Source: Ferruginibacter sp.
GTDB lineage: Bacteria > Bacteroidota > Bacteroidia > Chitinophagales > Chitinophagaceae
Direction of reading: 5' to 3'
Assembly (NCBI GenBank): GCA_014379625.1
Contig: JACMLJ010000036.1
Span: 83,974 to 147,973 of the forward strand
Length of the DNA: 64,000 bases
In this document: in pieces, positions 36,299-45,202 of the stretch
Numbering within the stretch: position 1 is the first letter of the stretch
Layout: each line of letters opens with the position of its first letter
Notes under the pieces: generated by a model
Told to the model about the DNA's origin: nothing
Database searches by the model: none
What the model saw: the letters and a program-made list of their open reading frames with translations, nothing else
Made by a program: the position numbers and the translations under genes

Positions 36299-36708
36299 TG
36301 TATTTGTTTTTTTTGAATGGTGATGGCCAATGAATATTCCCATATCCATCAGCCAAAAACTTAAAAACAAAAATATGAGTAATGAAATTAACAGCGCACT
36401 AAATTAATTGTTACCCATCAGCAGTTGTAAAACTCAAGGCAGAAGAAGTTGACCATATTACCCACCACCCATGGAAAGTATCTGCGGCCTGTGGTTAAAA
36501 CGATGCAGGCGCCAGGGTGAAAAAAATTGACAACAAGTTTTCAGTTTTTTGATGCAGCGTCGTGCCCGGGCATTGAGTCATTATCAAATTTTCTCATTTT
36601 TATATTTGAAATTCAGGTTCTTTCCCTTAGTTTTAATCGCTCTGATTAATTTAGATACCTATTGGCTCATTTTAAAACTTCAGGTGATATAGAATAAGTG
36701 TAAACTTT
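36299..36708. other. Spacer upstream of the carboxylase gene
   Basis: This 410-base region has no plausible gene. It holds a minus-strand TATTTTTG box (36368-36375), a low-complexity stretch of the TTTTCATTTTT kind (about 36582-36612) and the second copy of the dyad element (36625-36654). Confidence 0.5.
36625..36654. promoter_or_regulatory. 30-base dyad element, copy 2
   Basis: The core is TTAATC-GCTCT-GATTAA followed by TTTAG. It differs at three positions from copy 1 at 21723-21752, two of them in the spacer between the dyad arms. The arms themselves are identical. It lies 327 bases upstream of the carboxylase start and 54 bases past the stop of the NHL gene. Confidence 0.5.
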
Positions 36709-37725
36709 TTAACGAAGTACTTTTGTAAATTTCTGAATAGTATTGCCATAGATGTCACCCACATAAATATTTTCTTCATTATCAATGGCTACATCATGAT
36801 ACCGGCAAATCCGATCTCTGGCCGCCGGTGCGCTTCTTCCAAACCGGCTAAGCAGGTTGGCCAGTGAATCAAACACCATCACGTCCGAACCTTTGGGCCT
36901 GAGATAATTTGCACTATAATCAACGGCTACCAGTTGCTGTTTTATTTTACTGATGGTTATGGAATATATTTTTCCAAAACTTTTATTCTTCCACTCCTTT
37001 AGGAAATTACCTTCGGTGTCAAAAGCCTGTACACGGCTATTTTCCCTGTCGGCTACATACACATTTCCTTTTTCATCCAGGTCAATTGCATGAGGTATAT
37101 TAAATTCGCCTGGCTGGCTTCCCTTTTTTCCCCATTCAAAAAGGTATTTACCTGATGAAGAAAATTTTACCACCCTGCTATTACCATAGCCATCACTTAC
37201 ATAAAAACTACCATCCCCTGCAACGGCAATATCCGTTGGTAAATTAAAATGAGCGGCATCGCTCCCCGCCACTGTTGCTTCACCTAATTTCATTAACAGG
37301 GCGCCTTCATGACTGAATTTAAAGACCTGGTGTAACCCAACATCTGTAACCCAGATATTATTATGCTGATCCACCGTTAAGCCATGTGGCATTATAAAAA
37401 GTCCTTCCCCCCAACTGTTTATGATTTTCCCGCTTTGCCGGTCAAGCATTACAACTGTTTTTGCGGTAATGAAGGATCGGGGCATCGGCATCAGCAATGG
37501 CCATTTTCTACCGGCCCTGTGAAAAATAAAAATATGCTGATTGCTGTCTATCCCAATCCCGGTGGGGTTACCCAGGGTATAGCCATCCGGCAATTGCGGC
37601 CAGTCTTTTACAAGTTGATAATTAATGACATTTCCGTTTGTCCTTCCGGCGTTTTGTTGTTCTAAATTAATACAACTATTGAAGAGCATCAGCAAAGTAA
37701 AAAGACAACCAGTAACATTTTTCAT
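36709..37725 (-). CDS. NHL-repeat six-bladed beta-propeller lipoprotein (PAL-like)
   Basis: The protein has 338 residues with a lipoprotein signal (LMLFNSC, Cys18). NHL repeats form a six-bladed propeller; repeat cores are GLTVDQHNNIWVTD, DIAVAGDGSFYVSDGYGN, AIDLDEKGNVYVADREN and DVAIDNEENIYVGD. The layout, including an early IFHRAGRKW stretch, resembles peptidyl-alpha-hydroxyglycine alpha-amidating lyase. Amidation itself is not expected in bacteria, so the activity is unknown. It lies downstream of the phosphorelay genes on the same strand, with a 147-base gap. Confidence 0.8.
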   Translation of the reverse strand: MKNVTGCLFTLLMLFNSCINLEQQNAGRTNGNVINYQLVKDWPQLPDGYTLGNPTGIGIDSNQHIFIFHRAGRKWPLLMPMPRSFITAKTVVMLDRQSGKIINSWGEGLFIMPHGLTVDQHNNIWVTDVGLHQVFKFSHEGALLMKLGEATVAGSDAAHFNLPTDIAVAGDGSFYVSDGYGNSRVVKFSSSGKYLFEWGKKGSQPGEFNIPHAIDLDEKGNVYVADRENSRVQAFDTEGNFLKEWKNKSFGKIYSITISKIKQQLVAVDYSANYLRPKGSDVMVFDSLANLLSRFGRSAPAARDRICRYHDVAIDNEENIYVGDIYGNTIQKFTKVLR

Positions 37726-37872
37726 CAGCCGGTTTTGATGGTTAACTTAATGCAGTCATTGAAGCAAATAGAATATTTACTGCTGTAAATTTATTCAATA
37801 TGAAGTGCGGGAGAAAATAATTTCGCTTAAAACTAAATGCCTGTTCAAAACAGTCGGCGGGATAATGCTGTT

Positions 37873-38691
37873 TCAATTAATTTTTCCTTCAAACTCCATT
37901 TGAAGCGCTTCAATAACCCGGTCTATGGTTATCGAAACTGTTTGCAGCAGTGCTGCAAGTAACTTATTCGCGATACCTGCCTTACCAACCTGTTCAATTT
38001 CACGGATGGTTGTTTTCAGTGATACAATACCCATATAATCAATAACGGGTTTCATTTTATGGGCAACATTTCCCATCGCTTTGTAGTCGCCCTGCCGGTA
38101 TTTTTCATTCATTTCCGCCACCTGTAACGGAGTTTGCGCTACAAACATATTTACCATCTTCTCAACAAAATCATTATTGCCCCGGCTGACGGTTTGAATG
38201 CCGGATAAATCAAACAACTGCCGGGGTGAAGACAGATGTGCTGATTTCTGTATAAATTCTTCTTTAGGATTTTTATTTAGCCAAAACGCCACTACATTCA
38301 ACAAATCTTTTTTGGAGAAAGGCTTGGAGATAAAAGCATTCATTCCGGCCTCAACACATTTATCATTATCATCCTGTATAGCATTGGCGGTAAATGCGAT
38401 TACCGGTAATGATTTACTGATCCTTTCCCTTATAATAGCGGTTGCTTTTATACCATCCATTACCGGCATCTGGATATCCATCAATACCAGGTCAATTTCC
38501 CTATCCACCAATGCGTCCAGCGCTTCCTTTCCGTTAACTGCTTCGAAAACGGTAGCTCCATAATTTTTAAGTATGGTGGCAGCTAATAGCCTGTTTACCT
38601 GGTTATCATCCACCACTAATATTTTTTTATCCGATAGCATACTGGCATCAATAACGATGCTTTGCTTTTCGGGTAAATTTTTTATATCCAC
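37873..38691 (-). CDS. Response regulator receiver with C-terminal HPt domain
   Basis: The protein has 272 residues. The receiver domain (about 22-140) has Asp28/Asp29 (VVDDNQ), the phospho-acceptor Asp72 (LVLMDIQMPVMDG) and the Lys of ISKPFSKKDL. The HPt domain (about 165-265) has His211 in AHKMKPVIDYMG. The frame begins at a GTG (38691), and an internal ATG at 38640 gives a start directly before the receiver. The domain order and linker resemble the C-terminal end of a hybrid kinase, so it may have arisen as a detached tail. No output domain is present, so it probably relays phosphate in the pathway of the genes upstream. Confidence 0.85.
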   Translation of the reverse strand: MDIKNLPEKQSIVIDASMLSDKKILVVDDNQVNRLLAATILKNYGATVFEAVNGKEALDALVDREIDLVLMDIQMPVMDGIKATAIIRERISKSLPVIAFTANAIQDDNDKCVEAGMNAFISKPFSKKDLLNVVAFWLNKNPKEEFIQKSAHLSSPRQLFDLSGIQTVSRGNNDFVEKMVNMFVAQTPLQVAEMNEKYRQGDYKAMGNVAHKMKPVIDYMGIVSLKTTIREIEQVGKAGIANKLLAALLQTVSITIDRVIEALQMEFEGKIN

Positions 38692-38814
38692 TGTTTCAGG
38701 TTTGATAATAAAATAAATGCACCACTTGAATGGGTGAATTTGCTATCGCTTAAGCACCACCTGTTTTTTGACCACCTATCCAATCCTCCTTATTCATTCC
38801 TCATCCTGATTACT

Positions 38815-40164
38815 TTAAGCCATTATTTCTTTTTGCTGGATCATTTTATAGATGGTTGATTTCCCGATATCTAATTTATCAGCCACTGCATTTACATCGT
38901 CATCATATTTTTCAAGAAAATATTTTATGATTTCGCAGGTGTATTGCCGCAATGTTTTTTCCCCGCTGATAAAATTTTTCGCTCTTCCGGCCGATGTATA
39001 AGAAATATCTTCTGCCCTGATCTCCTGCCCGTTGCTCATCACAACCGCCAGTTCTATCATTGCCTTTAGTTCCCTTACATTTCCGGGGTAATTGTAGCTC
39101 ATCAGTTTATCTTTTGCATCGCCGGCAATTGAAGTATTGTCTAATTTATTCTCTTTTGCAAACTCATCCGCAAAATGCCTGGCTAAAATCAGGATATCAT
39201 TACCCCTTTCACGCAGGGGCGGCAGTTCAATGGGTAAGCCGATGATGCGGTAAAACAAATCTTCCCGGAAGTTTCCCTTATTTACTTCTTCTGCCAGGTT
39301 TTTATGGGTAGCAATGATAAGCCTGATTTCTAATTTCACTTTTTCGTTCCCACCTACGCGGATGATCTCCCTTTCCTGCAATACACGAAGTATTTTACTT
39401 TGCAGGCCCAGGTCCAGTTCGGCAATCTCATCAAGGAAAATGGTGCCGCCGTTTGCTTCTTCAAACTTACCGGTCTTTCTTGCGACCGCACCGGTAAAAG
39501 CCCCTTTTTCGTGCCCAAACAATTCGCTTTCTATTAATTCTTTTGGAATAGCTGCCATATTTACCGCCACGAATGGTTTTCGTTTCCTGTCGCTGTTATA
39601 ATGGATGGCTTTGGCAACTACTTCTTTGCCCGTACCTGTTTCGCCACTGATGGAAACATTGATATTGGTATTGGCGGCTTTTTCCATCAATGAGAATATT
39701 TTGTTCAGTGCCGGGCTTTGCCCCTTGATACTTTTATTAAAGGAAAATTTTTGACCTAATTCTTCCCTCAGGGTAGCCAGTTCATTTTTGAGTTTCCCAG
39801 TTTCCCTTATCTTAACCACGCAATTCCATAAAAAATCCTTGGTGTTATCATCTTTTACAAGGTAGTCAGTGACACCCAGCTTCAGCATTTTCACGGCAAC
39901 TGCGATCTCTTCCTGACCACTGATAACGATTACAGGCACCTGGTCGTTTACGGCCCTTATTTTTTGGAATAAGGTATCGCCGGTATAGTCGGGTAAGGAA
40001 AAGTCGATGGTAACAAGGTCGGGTTGTTTGTGCATATTGGCCAAACACGCTGCGCCGGTAGTAAACCGGCTGATCACATAGTCAGGGTTAAGGGAAAGGT
40101 GGTATTCAAGGATTTCACCATACCAGGGGTCATCTTCAACAATGAATATTTTATAAGATTCCAT
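38815..40164 (-). CDS. Sigma-54-dependent response regulator (NtrC type)
   Basis: This transcriptional activator has 449 residues from the ATG at 40164. The receiver domain has Asp54 (LVTIDFSLPDYTG) as likely acceptor. The AAA+ domain has Walker A GETGTGKE (174-181), the sigma-54 contact loop GAFTGA (221-226) and Walker B GGTIFLDEIAEL. A Fis-type helix-turn-helix is at the C-terminus (VNAVADKLDIGKSTIYKMI). It needs sigma-54 to open promoters with -24/-12 boxes. No such box was found in the window, so its targets lie elsewhere or were missed. A 251-base gap separates it from the HPt gene upstream. Confidence 0.93.
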   Translation of the reverse strand: MESYKIFIVEDDPWYGEILEYHLSLNPDYVISRFTTGAACLANMHKQPDLVTIDFSLPDYTGDTLFQKIRAVNDQVPVIVISGQEEIAVAVKMLKLGVTDYLVKDDNTKDFLWNCVVKIRETGKLKNELATLREELGQKFSFNKSIKGQSPALNKIFSLMEKAANTNINVSISGETGTGKEVVAKAIHYNSDRKRKPFVAVNMAAIPKELIESELFGHEKGAFTGAVARKTGKFEEANGGTIFLDEIAELDLGLQSKILRVLQEREIIRVGGNEKVKLEIRLIIATHKNLAEEVNKGNFREDLFYRIIGLPIELPPLRERGNDILILARHFADEFAKENKLDNTSIAGDAKDKLMSYNYPGNVRELKAMIELAVVMSNGQEIRAEDISYTSAGRAKNFISGEKTLRQYTCEIIKYFLEKYDDDVNAVADKLDIGKSTIYKMIQQKEIMA

Positions 40165-40415
40165 ATTATATTGGCGATTGGGTAGGTGTAGTTCCAAAGG
40201 GTTTGGCATTACAACGATTTTCCCAAAAATAAATTGCTCTTTTTTCAGGATTAAATTCAGTCCCCTGCTGCCTGAAGGAGAGTTTTAATGCCTGCAAAGC
40301 CTGGTTATTTTCTTAAGGTTACCCGGAACAATAAAAGATAATACAATCAGTTTCCTGCAATAGTTATTGCAAGATATTTTAGCGGAGAATTCCCCGGAAA
40401 CCAGGTAAAAATCAA

Positions 40416-40796
40416 TTAATCACTGATGCCTGCTTCAGAAGTGGCATCGGCAATCACAGCTTCAAGCTGCGATTTTGCGGCCGGCCAGGAGGCTATGATA
40501 TTGTCAACTAATTCAGTAAGTTCGGGATGAAATTTTCCGTCTGCAAAGTCCTGGTCAATTATCCTGCTCCATCCTTCTACCTGTTGCATTCCTGCAATTG
40601 CTGATACAGATACCAGGGAATGAGCGTATTTTCTTATACCTGCCGGTTCTTCCGATTCCCATGCTGCTTTTAACCCGCTTACCATTATATCCACTTCCAT
40701 AACTGTGCTGGTTAAGAGCATATGTTCAAAAGTTTTATCCCCACCTGTTAGTGAATAAAGATAACTGAGATCAATTGTAATAGGCGCTTCGTACAT
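40416..40796 (-). CDS. Small HPt-domain phosphotransfer protein
   Basis: This 126-residue, all-helical protein is shaped like an HPt module. His59 in KYAHSLVSVSAIAGM is placed as in HPt proteins, but the usual AHxLKG surroundings are altered: Val stands where Lys is normal and Ser where Gly is normal. It may still transfer phosphate, or it may be a decoy or docking version. It follows the hybrid kinase by 31 bases on the same strand, which strongly supports a role in that relay. Confidence 0.75.
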   Translation of the reverse strand: MYEAPITIDLSYLYSLTGGDKTFEHMLLTSTVMEVDIMVSGLKAAWESEEPAGIRKYAHSLVSVSAIAGMQQVEGWSRIIDQDFADGKFHPELTELVDNIIASWPAAKSQLEAVIADATSEAGISD

Positions 40797-40827
40797 ATGT
40801 AACTTTTAAAGGCAACTGTTATCAAAA

Positions 40828-43800
40828 TTATGCGGTCAATTCAAATTCATTTCCTGCATTGAATTTCGGTTTAGTATTGTCCTCCTTTTTAACTGCTTCA
40901 ATAATCGAGTTAAACAGATCATCCGGTTTAAAAGGCTTGGCCACATATCCATTCATACCGGCATTATAACAATTCTGCATTTCGCCATGCAGCGAATGGG
41001 CGGTCATTGCGATTATGGGGATCGCAGACACTTCGCCATTCAATTGACGGATAGCCATGGATGCGTTGATCCCGTTCATCACCGGCATTTGAATATCCAT
41101 CAGTACCAAATCAAAATGTTGTTGCTGTACCGCTTCTACTGCCAGTTCGCCGTTAGCGACATGCACTAATGTAAATCCTTTTTTGGTTAACACCTGTGTA
41201 GCCAGCATCGCATTAACCGTATTATCTTCTGCCAGTAAAATATGGATGGGTTTACTGGTATTTATGGAAAGAATGCTATGGCCGGATAAGGATTTTACCG
41301 AGTTTAAATTTTGCGTTTTAATGTGTTTTTTGAAAGGAAGGATAAAATGGAATGTAGTGCCTTTACCCGGTTCACTTTCCAGGGTCAATACTCCGCCATG
41401 CAGGTCTACAATGCTTTTGGTAATATTTAAGCCGAGCCCTGTACCGCCGTACAATCTTTGTGTATCTGTATTGGCTTGCGTAAAGCGTTCAAAAATATCC
41501 TGCTGCTTGTTTTCAGGTACCCCAATACCGGTATCTTTAATGGAAAATGCAATATAGTCCTTTAGTTTATCCGATCCTTTTACCACCTTACAATTGATAT
41601 CAATGCTTCCTTCATCTGTAAACTTTACCGCATTGCCCAATAAATTAAACATTACCTGGGTTAAACGCAACTGATCGCCCAATACTTTTAAGGGTAGCTG
41701 ATCATCAAGGTGTACATGCATCTGTATCCCTTTGGCTTTTGCTTTGGGTTCCAGGATTTTTACCACATCCTGGATGATTTTACGGATGTCGATGGGCAGG
41801 CTTTCAAGGGCAAGATTGCTGGATTCAATTTTAGACAGGTCAAGTATATTATTAATGAGCGCCAGCAGGTTCCCGGAGGCTGTTTTTACTATATCCAGGT
41901 ATTCCGCCTGCTCCTGGTTTAACGGGGTATCGGCCAGTAAATCAGTAAATCCAATTACCGCATTCAGGGGCGTTCTTATCTCATGGCTCATATTGGAAAT
42001 AAACTGGTCTTTAACTTTTAAAGCTCTTTCCACCAGTTCATTGGCTGCTATCAGGTCAGTTTCCACCTGGTAACGCCCCGTAATATCCATACCAAAACCA
42101 AGTATGTATTTTTTGCCATTTTTCTCTTTAAAACATTTATTGATGATATTAAACCACGAAGGAGTGTCGGTTGCCGGGTTTTTCAGGCTACCCTCAAGAC
42201 GGATCGTTTCTCCATCTTCCATTTCAAAGAGGCTGTCTATATCGCCTAAGAAAATATCCTCGGCGCCGGTAGATAAACTTTCGGCCAAAGGCATTTCCTT
42301 TTCATTGTACGGGTAATACTTCGAAAAAGTTTGATTGGCCAGCACTATTTGCCGCTGCTCATTCAGCATGAATATTATATTTGGGCTGTTATTAATGATC
42401 TGCCGGATAAACTGTTGTTGCCTTTCAATTTCATTTTGTGCTTTTACAGAGGCTGTAATATCGATGGCGCTTGCAATTACATAAGGTTTGATGCCATTAT
42501 TTGCATATACCGTATTTTGATAAAGCCACACCCTTTTAGCTCCTGATTTGGTAAAAATCTGTAAAGTACCACTGGCGGTTTCATTATGATTGATCGTATG
42601 AAGATATTCATCAAATTCTGCCTGGTATTCTGGCGAAACGATCATTTTGAGATTAAGTCCGAGCACTTCTTTTTTACTAAACCCGCTCATTTTTTCAGCA
42701 GCAGTATTTATATCTAATAATACACCGTTCATATCATGCAAACAAATAATGGTTTGCGTATTATTAAGTACCACGGCTTTTTCTTCTTCGCTTTTCTTTA
42801 AGGCAAGTGCCGATAATTTTGCGGCCGTGATATCCTGTACCGTGCCAAATGAACCAATATATTCACCGGCTTGGCTTAAGCGTGGACTATTATTTGAAAA
42901 CATGTAATGCACTTGTCCTCCTATAATGTAGCGATATTCAAGTTCCACTTTTTGCAGGGTAGTGCGGCCTAAAGTCATCCGCTCTTTTACATGTTCCAAA
43001 TCATCAGGATGAATATTATCAAATACCCGTTCGGTAGAAATATAATCTTTCAAGGGTAAATTATATAGTTCCCTTAACTCTGCCGAAAGGGTAAGTGTTC
43101 CCAACGCATCCAACTCCCATGAGCCAAGACGCGCAATCTGCATTGCCTCCTGTAATTTATTTTTATTGCTTCCCAATTGATTTTCTAATTCCTTTCTTTC
43201 GCTTATATCCTGTTGTATGGCCAGGAACTGGAAGGGCTTGCCCTCCCCATCTAACAAAGGAACGATGGTAGTATCCGCCCAATAGGTTTTGCCGTTATTG
43301 TTCAGGTTAACCAATTCGCCTTTCCAGGTATTACCTGCGATTATTTTTTCCCAGATGGGTTTAACCACACGCCTGTCCCTCATACTTATGCTTACGGTGC
43401 GATAATCGCTGCCCAATAATTCTTCCTCCGGCATTTCATTTATTTCACAAAATTTCCGGTTGACATGAATAATTTTGCCATCGATATTAAACTTAATCAC
43501 GATAGCGGACTGATCCAGCGCAAATTTATAGTCCGCCACTTCTTTATACAGCGCTGCTATGGCAATTTCCTTTTCTTTGCGGCTGGTTATATTATTTTGA
43601 ATGGAAATAAAATTTACAATTTCACCGGTATCATTGTAAATAGGTTTCATACTTAATGAAAGCCAGATGATATTCCCGTTTTTATGATAGGTTTGTAATT
43701 CTTCCACCACTGCTTCACCCCGGCTTAATTTTTCGATCATACTTTTTACCACCTCGTGGTTAGTAAGCGGGCCATGTAAAAAGCCGTCCAGCTCTTTTCC

Positions 43801-44223
43801 TTTCACTTCGATAAGGTTATAACCGTTAATCTTTGTAAAGCCATCATTTACCCATTGCACTTTTCCCTGCTGGTCTGTAATAACGATTGCCTCATTCACC
43901 TGCGCCATTACTTTTGCCAGTAATTTTATTTGAAGATCCGCAACGGAATTTATTTTTTGTTCCTCCAATAGAATGTTTTTCAGGTGCCGGTTAAATAAAA
44001 CCAGTTGTTCCCTTTTCAAGCCGATGAAGCAAAAAAGTAAACCTAAATAAACAGGAGAAAGAACAATGATAACAAAATTGGGGGCATAGTCGAAAATATG
44101 GAACCAGGGGCCTTCGAAACCATGCTGGTAGTTGAGCAGGGCGCCAATGACTATCATTATAACTCCCAGGATTAATCCTGCAGCGGTATAATTTATAACA
44201 CCGTAATATTGGTTGTTTTTCAT
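40828..44223 (-). CDS. Hybrid sensor histidine kinase with five PAS domains
   Basis: The protein has 1131 residues in the inner membrane. Two N-terminal membrane helices (about 13-31 and 50-70) are joined by a very short periplasmic loop, so sensing is probably by the cytoplasmic PAS series. The PAS domains lie at about 104-215, 235-340, 360-460, 485-600 and 605-720. The third is of the PAS_3/PAC type. HisKA follows (FISNMSHEIRTPLNAVIGF), then HATPase (NLLGNAVKF, DTGIGVPE, YGGTGLGLNI) and a C-terminal receiver (LVLMDIQMPVMNG). It starts the gene series leading to the HPt, NtrC-type and REC-HPt proteins, so a multistep relay is likely. The ligand is unknown. Confidence 0.92.
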   Translation of the reverse strand: MKNNQYYGVINYTAAGLILGVIMIVIGALLNYQHGFEGPWFHIFDYAPNFVIIVLSPVYLGLLFCFIGLKREQLVLFNRHLKNILLEEQKINSVADLQIKLLAKVMAQVNEAIVITDQQGKVQWVNDGFTKINGYNLIEVKGKELDGFLHGPLTNHEVVKSMIEKLSRGEAVVEELQTYHKNGNIIWLSLSMKPIYNDTGEIVNFISIQNNITSRKEKEIAIAALYKEVADYKFALDQSAIVIKFNIDGKIIHVNRKFCEINEMPEEELLGSDYRTVSISMRDRRVVKPIWEKIIAGNTWKGELVNLNNNGKTYWADTTIVPLLDGEGKPFQFLAIQQDISERKELENQLGSNKNKLQEAMQIARLGSWELDALGTLTLSAELRELYNLPLKDYISTERVFDNIHPDDLEHVKERMTLGRTTLQKVELEYRYIIGGQVHYMFSNNSPRLSQAGEYIGSFGTVQDITAAKLSALALKKSEEEKAVVLNNTQTIICLHDMNGVLLDINTAAEKMSGFSKKEVLGLNLKMIVSPEYQAEFDEYLHTINHNETASGTLQIFTKSGAKRVWLYQNTVYANNGIKPYVIASAIDITASVKAQNEIERQQQFIRQIINNSPNIIFMLNEQRQIVLANQTFSKYYPYNEKEMPLAESLSTGAEDIFLGDIDSLFEMEDGETIRLEGSLKNPATDTPSWFNIINKCFKEKNGKKYILGFGMDITGRYQVETDLIAANELVERALKVKDQFISNMSHEIRTPLNAVIGFTDLLADTPLNQEQAEYLDIVKTASGNLLALINNILDLSKIESSNLALESLPIDIRKIIQDVVKILEPKAKAKGIQMHVHLDDQLPLKVLGDQLRLTQVMFNLLGNAVKFTDEGSIDINCKVVKGSDKLKDYIAFSIKDTGIGVPENKQQDIFERFTQANTDTQRLYGGTGLGLNITKSIVDLHGGVLTLESEPGKGTTFHFILPFKKHIKTQNLNSVKSLSGHSILSINTSKPIHILLAEDNTVNAMLATQVLTKKGFTLVHVANGELAVEAVQQQHFDLVLMDIQMPVMNGINASMAIRQLNGEVSAIPIIAMTAHSLHGEMQNCYNAGMNGYVAKPFKPDDLFNSIIEAVKKEDNTKPKFNAGNEFELTA

Positions 44224-44317
44224 AGTAACCAGGTAAACTATATGTTGATTATTCTTTAATTGCGATAACCATAGTTTTTACCATAATAACCTTTCTAACG
44301 TAATTCATAACAATAAA

Positions 44318-44347
44318 TTGCCTGTAAATAGCAGTTGTGTATCTTTA
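44318..44347 (+). promoter_or_regulatory. Probable promoter for the LOG-family gene
   Basis: TTG (44318-44320), 19 bases, then TATCTTTA (44340-44347), one base off TAnnTTTG. The start codon is 62 bases past the box. Confidence 0.5.
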
Positions 44348-44409
44348 CCCTTCAGCGGATGTATGTAAAACATTCATCATAAAGAAACTTCACGGGGCAT
44401 ATTTCAACC

Positions 44410-45126
44410 ATGACGAAATCAGAAATCAAATTTTTAGATGGGCCACAGAACCGATGGAAAGATTTTACGTTTACCCTTAAAGTAGCGATTGAATTTATAA
44501 AAGGCTTCAGGGCATTCCAATTTGCAGGGCCCTGTGTTACCATATTTGGTTCGGCAAGGTTTAAAACTGGTCATCCCTTTTACGAAAAAACCGTGGAACT
44601 TTCTGGTAAAATTGCGCAATTGGGTTTTACGGTTATGACTGGTGGCGGTCCTGGTATCATGGAAGCCGCCAATAAAGGTGCAAGGGAGGTGGGAGGCAAA
44701 AGTGTTGGGTGTAATATTGTGTTGGCGCATGAACAACATCCCAATCCATACCTGGATAAATGGGTAAATATTAAATTCTTTTTTGTAAGAAGGACTTTAC
44801 TGATAAAATATTCTTATGCTTTTGTAGTAATGCCCGGTGGATTTGGAACAATGAATGAATATTTTGAAGCGCTTACATTGATACAAACAAAAATGATCAG
44901 TGAATTTCCCATCGTAATTTTTGATGCCGCATTTCATAAAGAACTGTTGCAGCATATTAACCTGATGAAAGAATCAGGCACTATTTCACCCACTGATTCC
45001 AATTTATTTTTAGTTACAGATTCTGTGGAAGAAGCGGTGGCGTATATTCAAAAAAACAGTATTGTAAAATTTAAGCTGCAACCTGCAAAACCCCGAAAAT
45101 CTTTTGGATGGCTTATGGACCATTAG
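44410..45126 (+). CDS. LOG family protein (TIGR00730, nucleotide phosphoribohydrolase type)
   Basis: The protein has 238 residues with a Rossmann fold. Key motifs are TGGGPGIMEAANKGA and PGGFGTMNEYFEAL, the PGGxGTxxE signature of LOG / lysine-decarboxylase-like proteins. Members hydrolyse nucleoside 5'-monophosphates to base and ribose phosphate; plant-associated forms make cytokinins. Nothing in the surroundings points to cytokinin production, so a nucleotide housekeeping role is more likely. Confidence 0.87.
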   Translation: MTKSEIKFLDGPQNRWKDFTFTLKVAIEFIKGFRAFQFAGPCVTIFGSARFKTGHPFYEKTVELSGKIAQLGFTVMTGGGPGIMEAANKGAREVGGKSVGCNIVLAHEQHPNPYLDKWVNIKFFFVRRTLLIKYSYAFVVMPGGFGTMNEYFEALTLIQTKMISEFPIVIFDAAFHKELLQHINLMKESGTISPTDSNLFLVTDSVEEAVAYIQKNSIVKFKLQPAKPRKSFGWLMDH

Positions 45127-45202
45127 TAAAGCAGCAAGCATTGTGCATTGCCGGGCCCCTGCAACAGTTGCGGACATTGAAGAAAACCGCGGTATGGATA
45201 TT

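Noticed and set aside
38815..40164. Sigma-54 promoters before the nitrogen genes, as targets of this regulator
   Set aside because: No TGGC-N8-TTGC-like site was found upstream of amt or other genes by eye.
44410..45126. Cytokinin biosynthesis
   Set aside because: LOG-family proteins are widespread; no isopentenyltransferase gene in the window.
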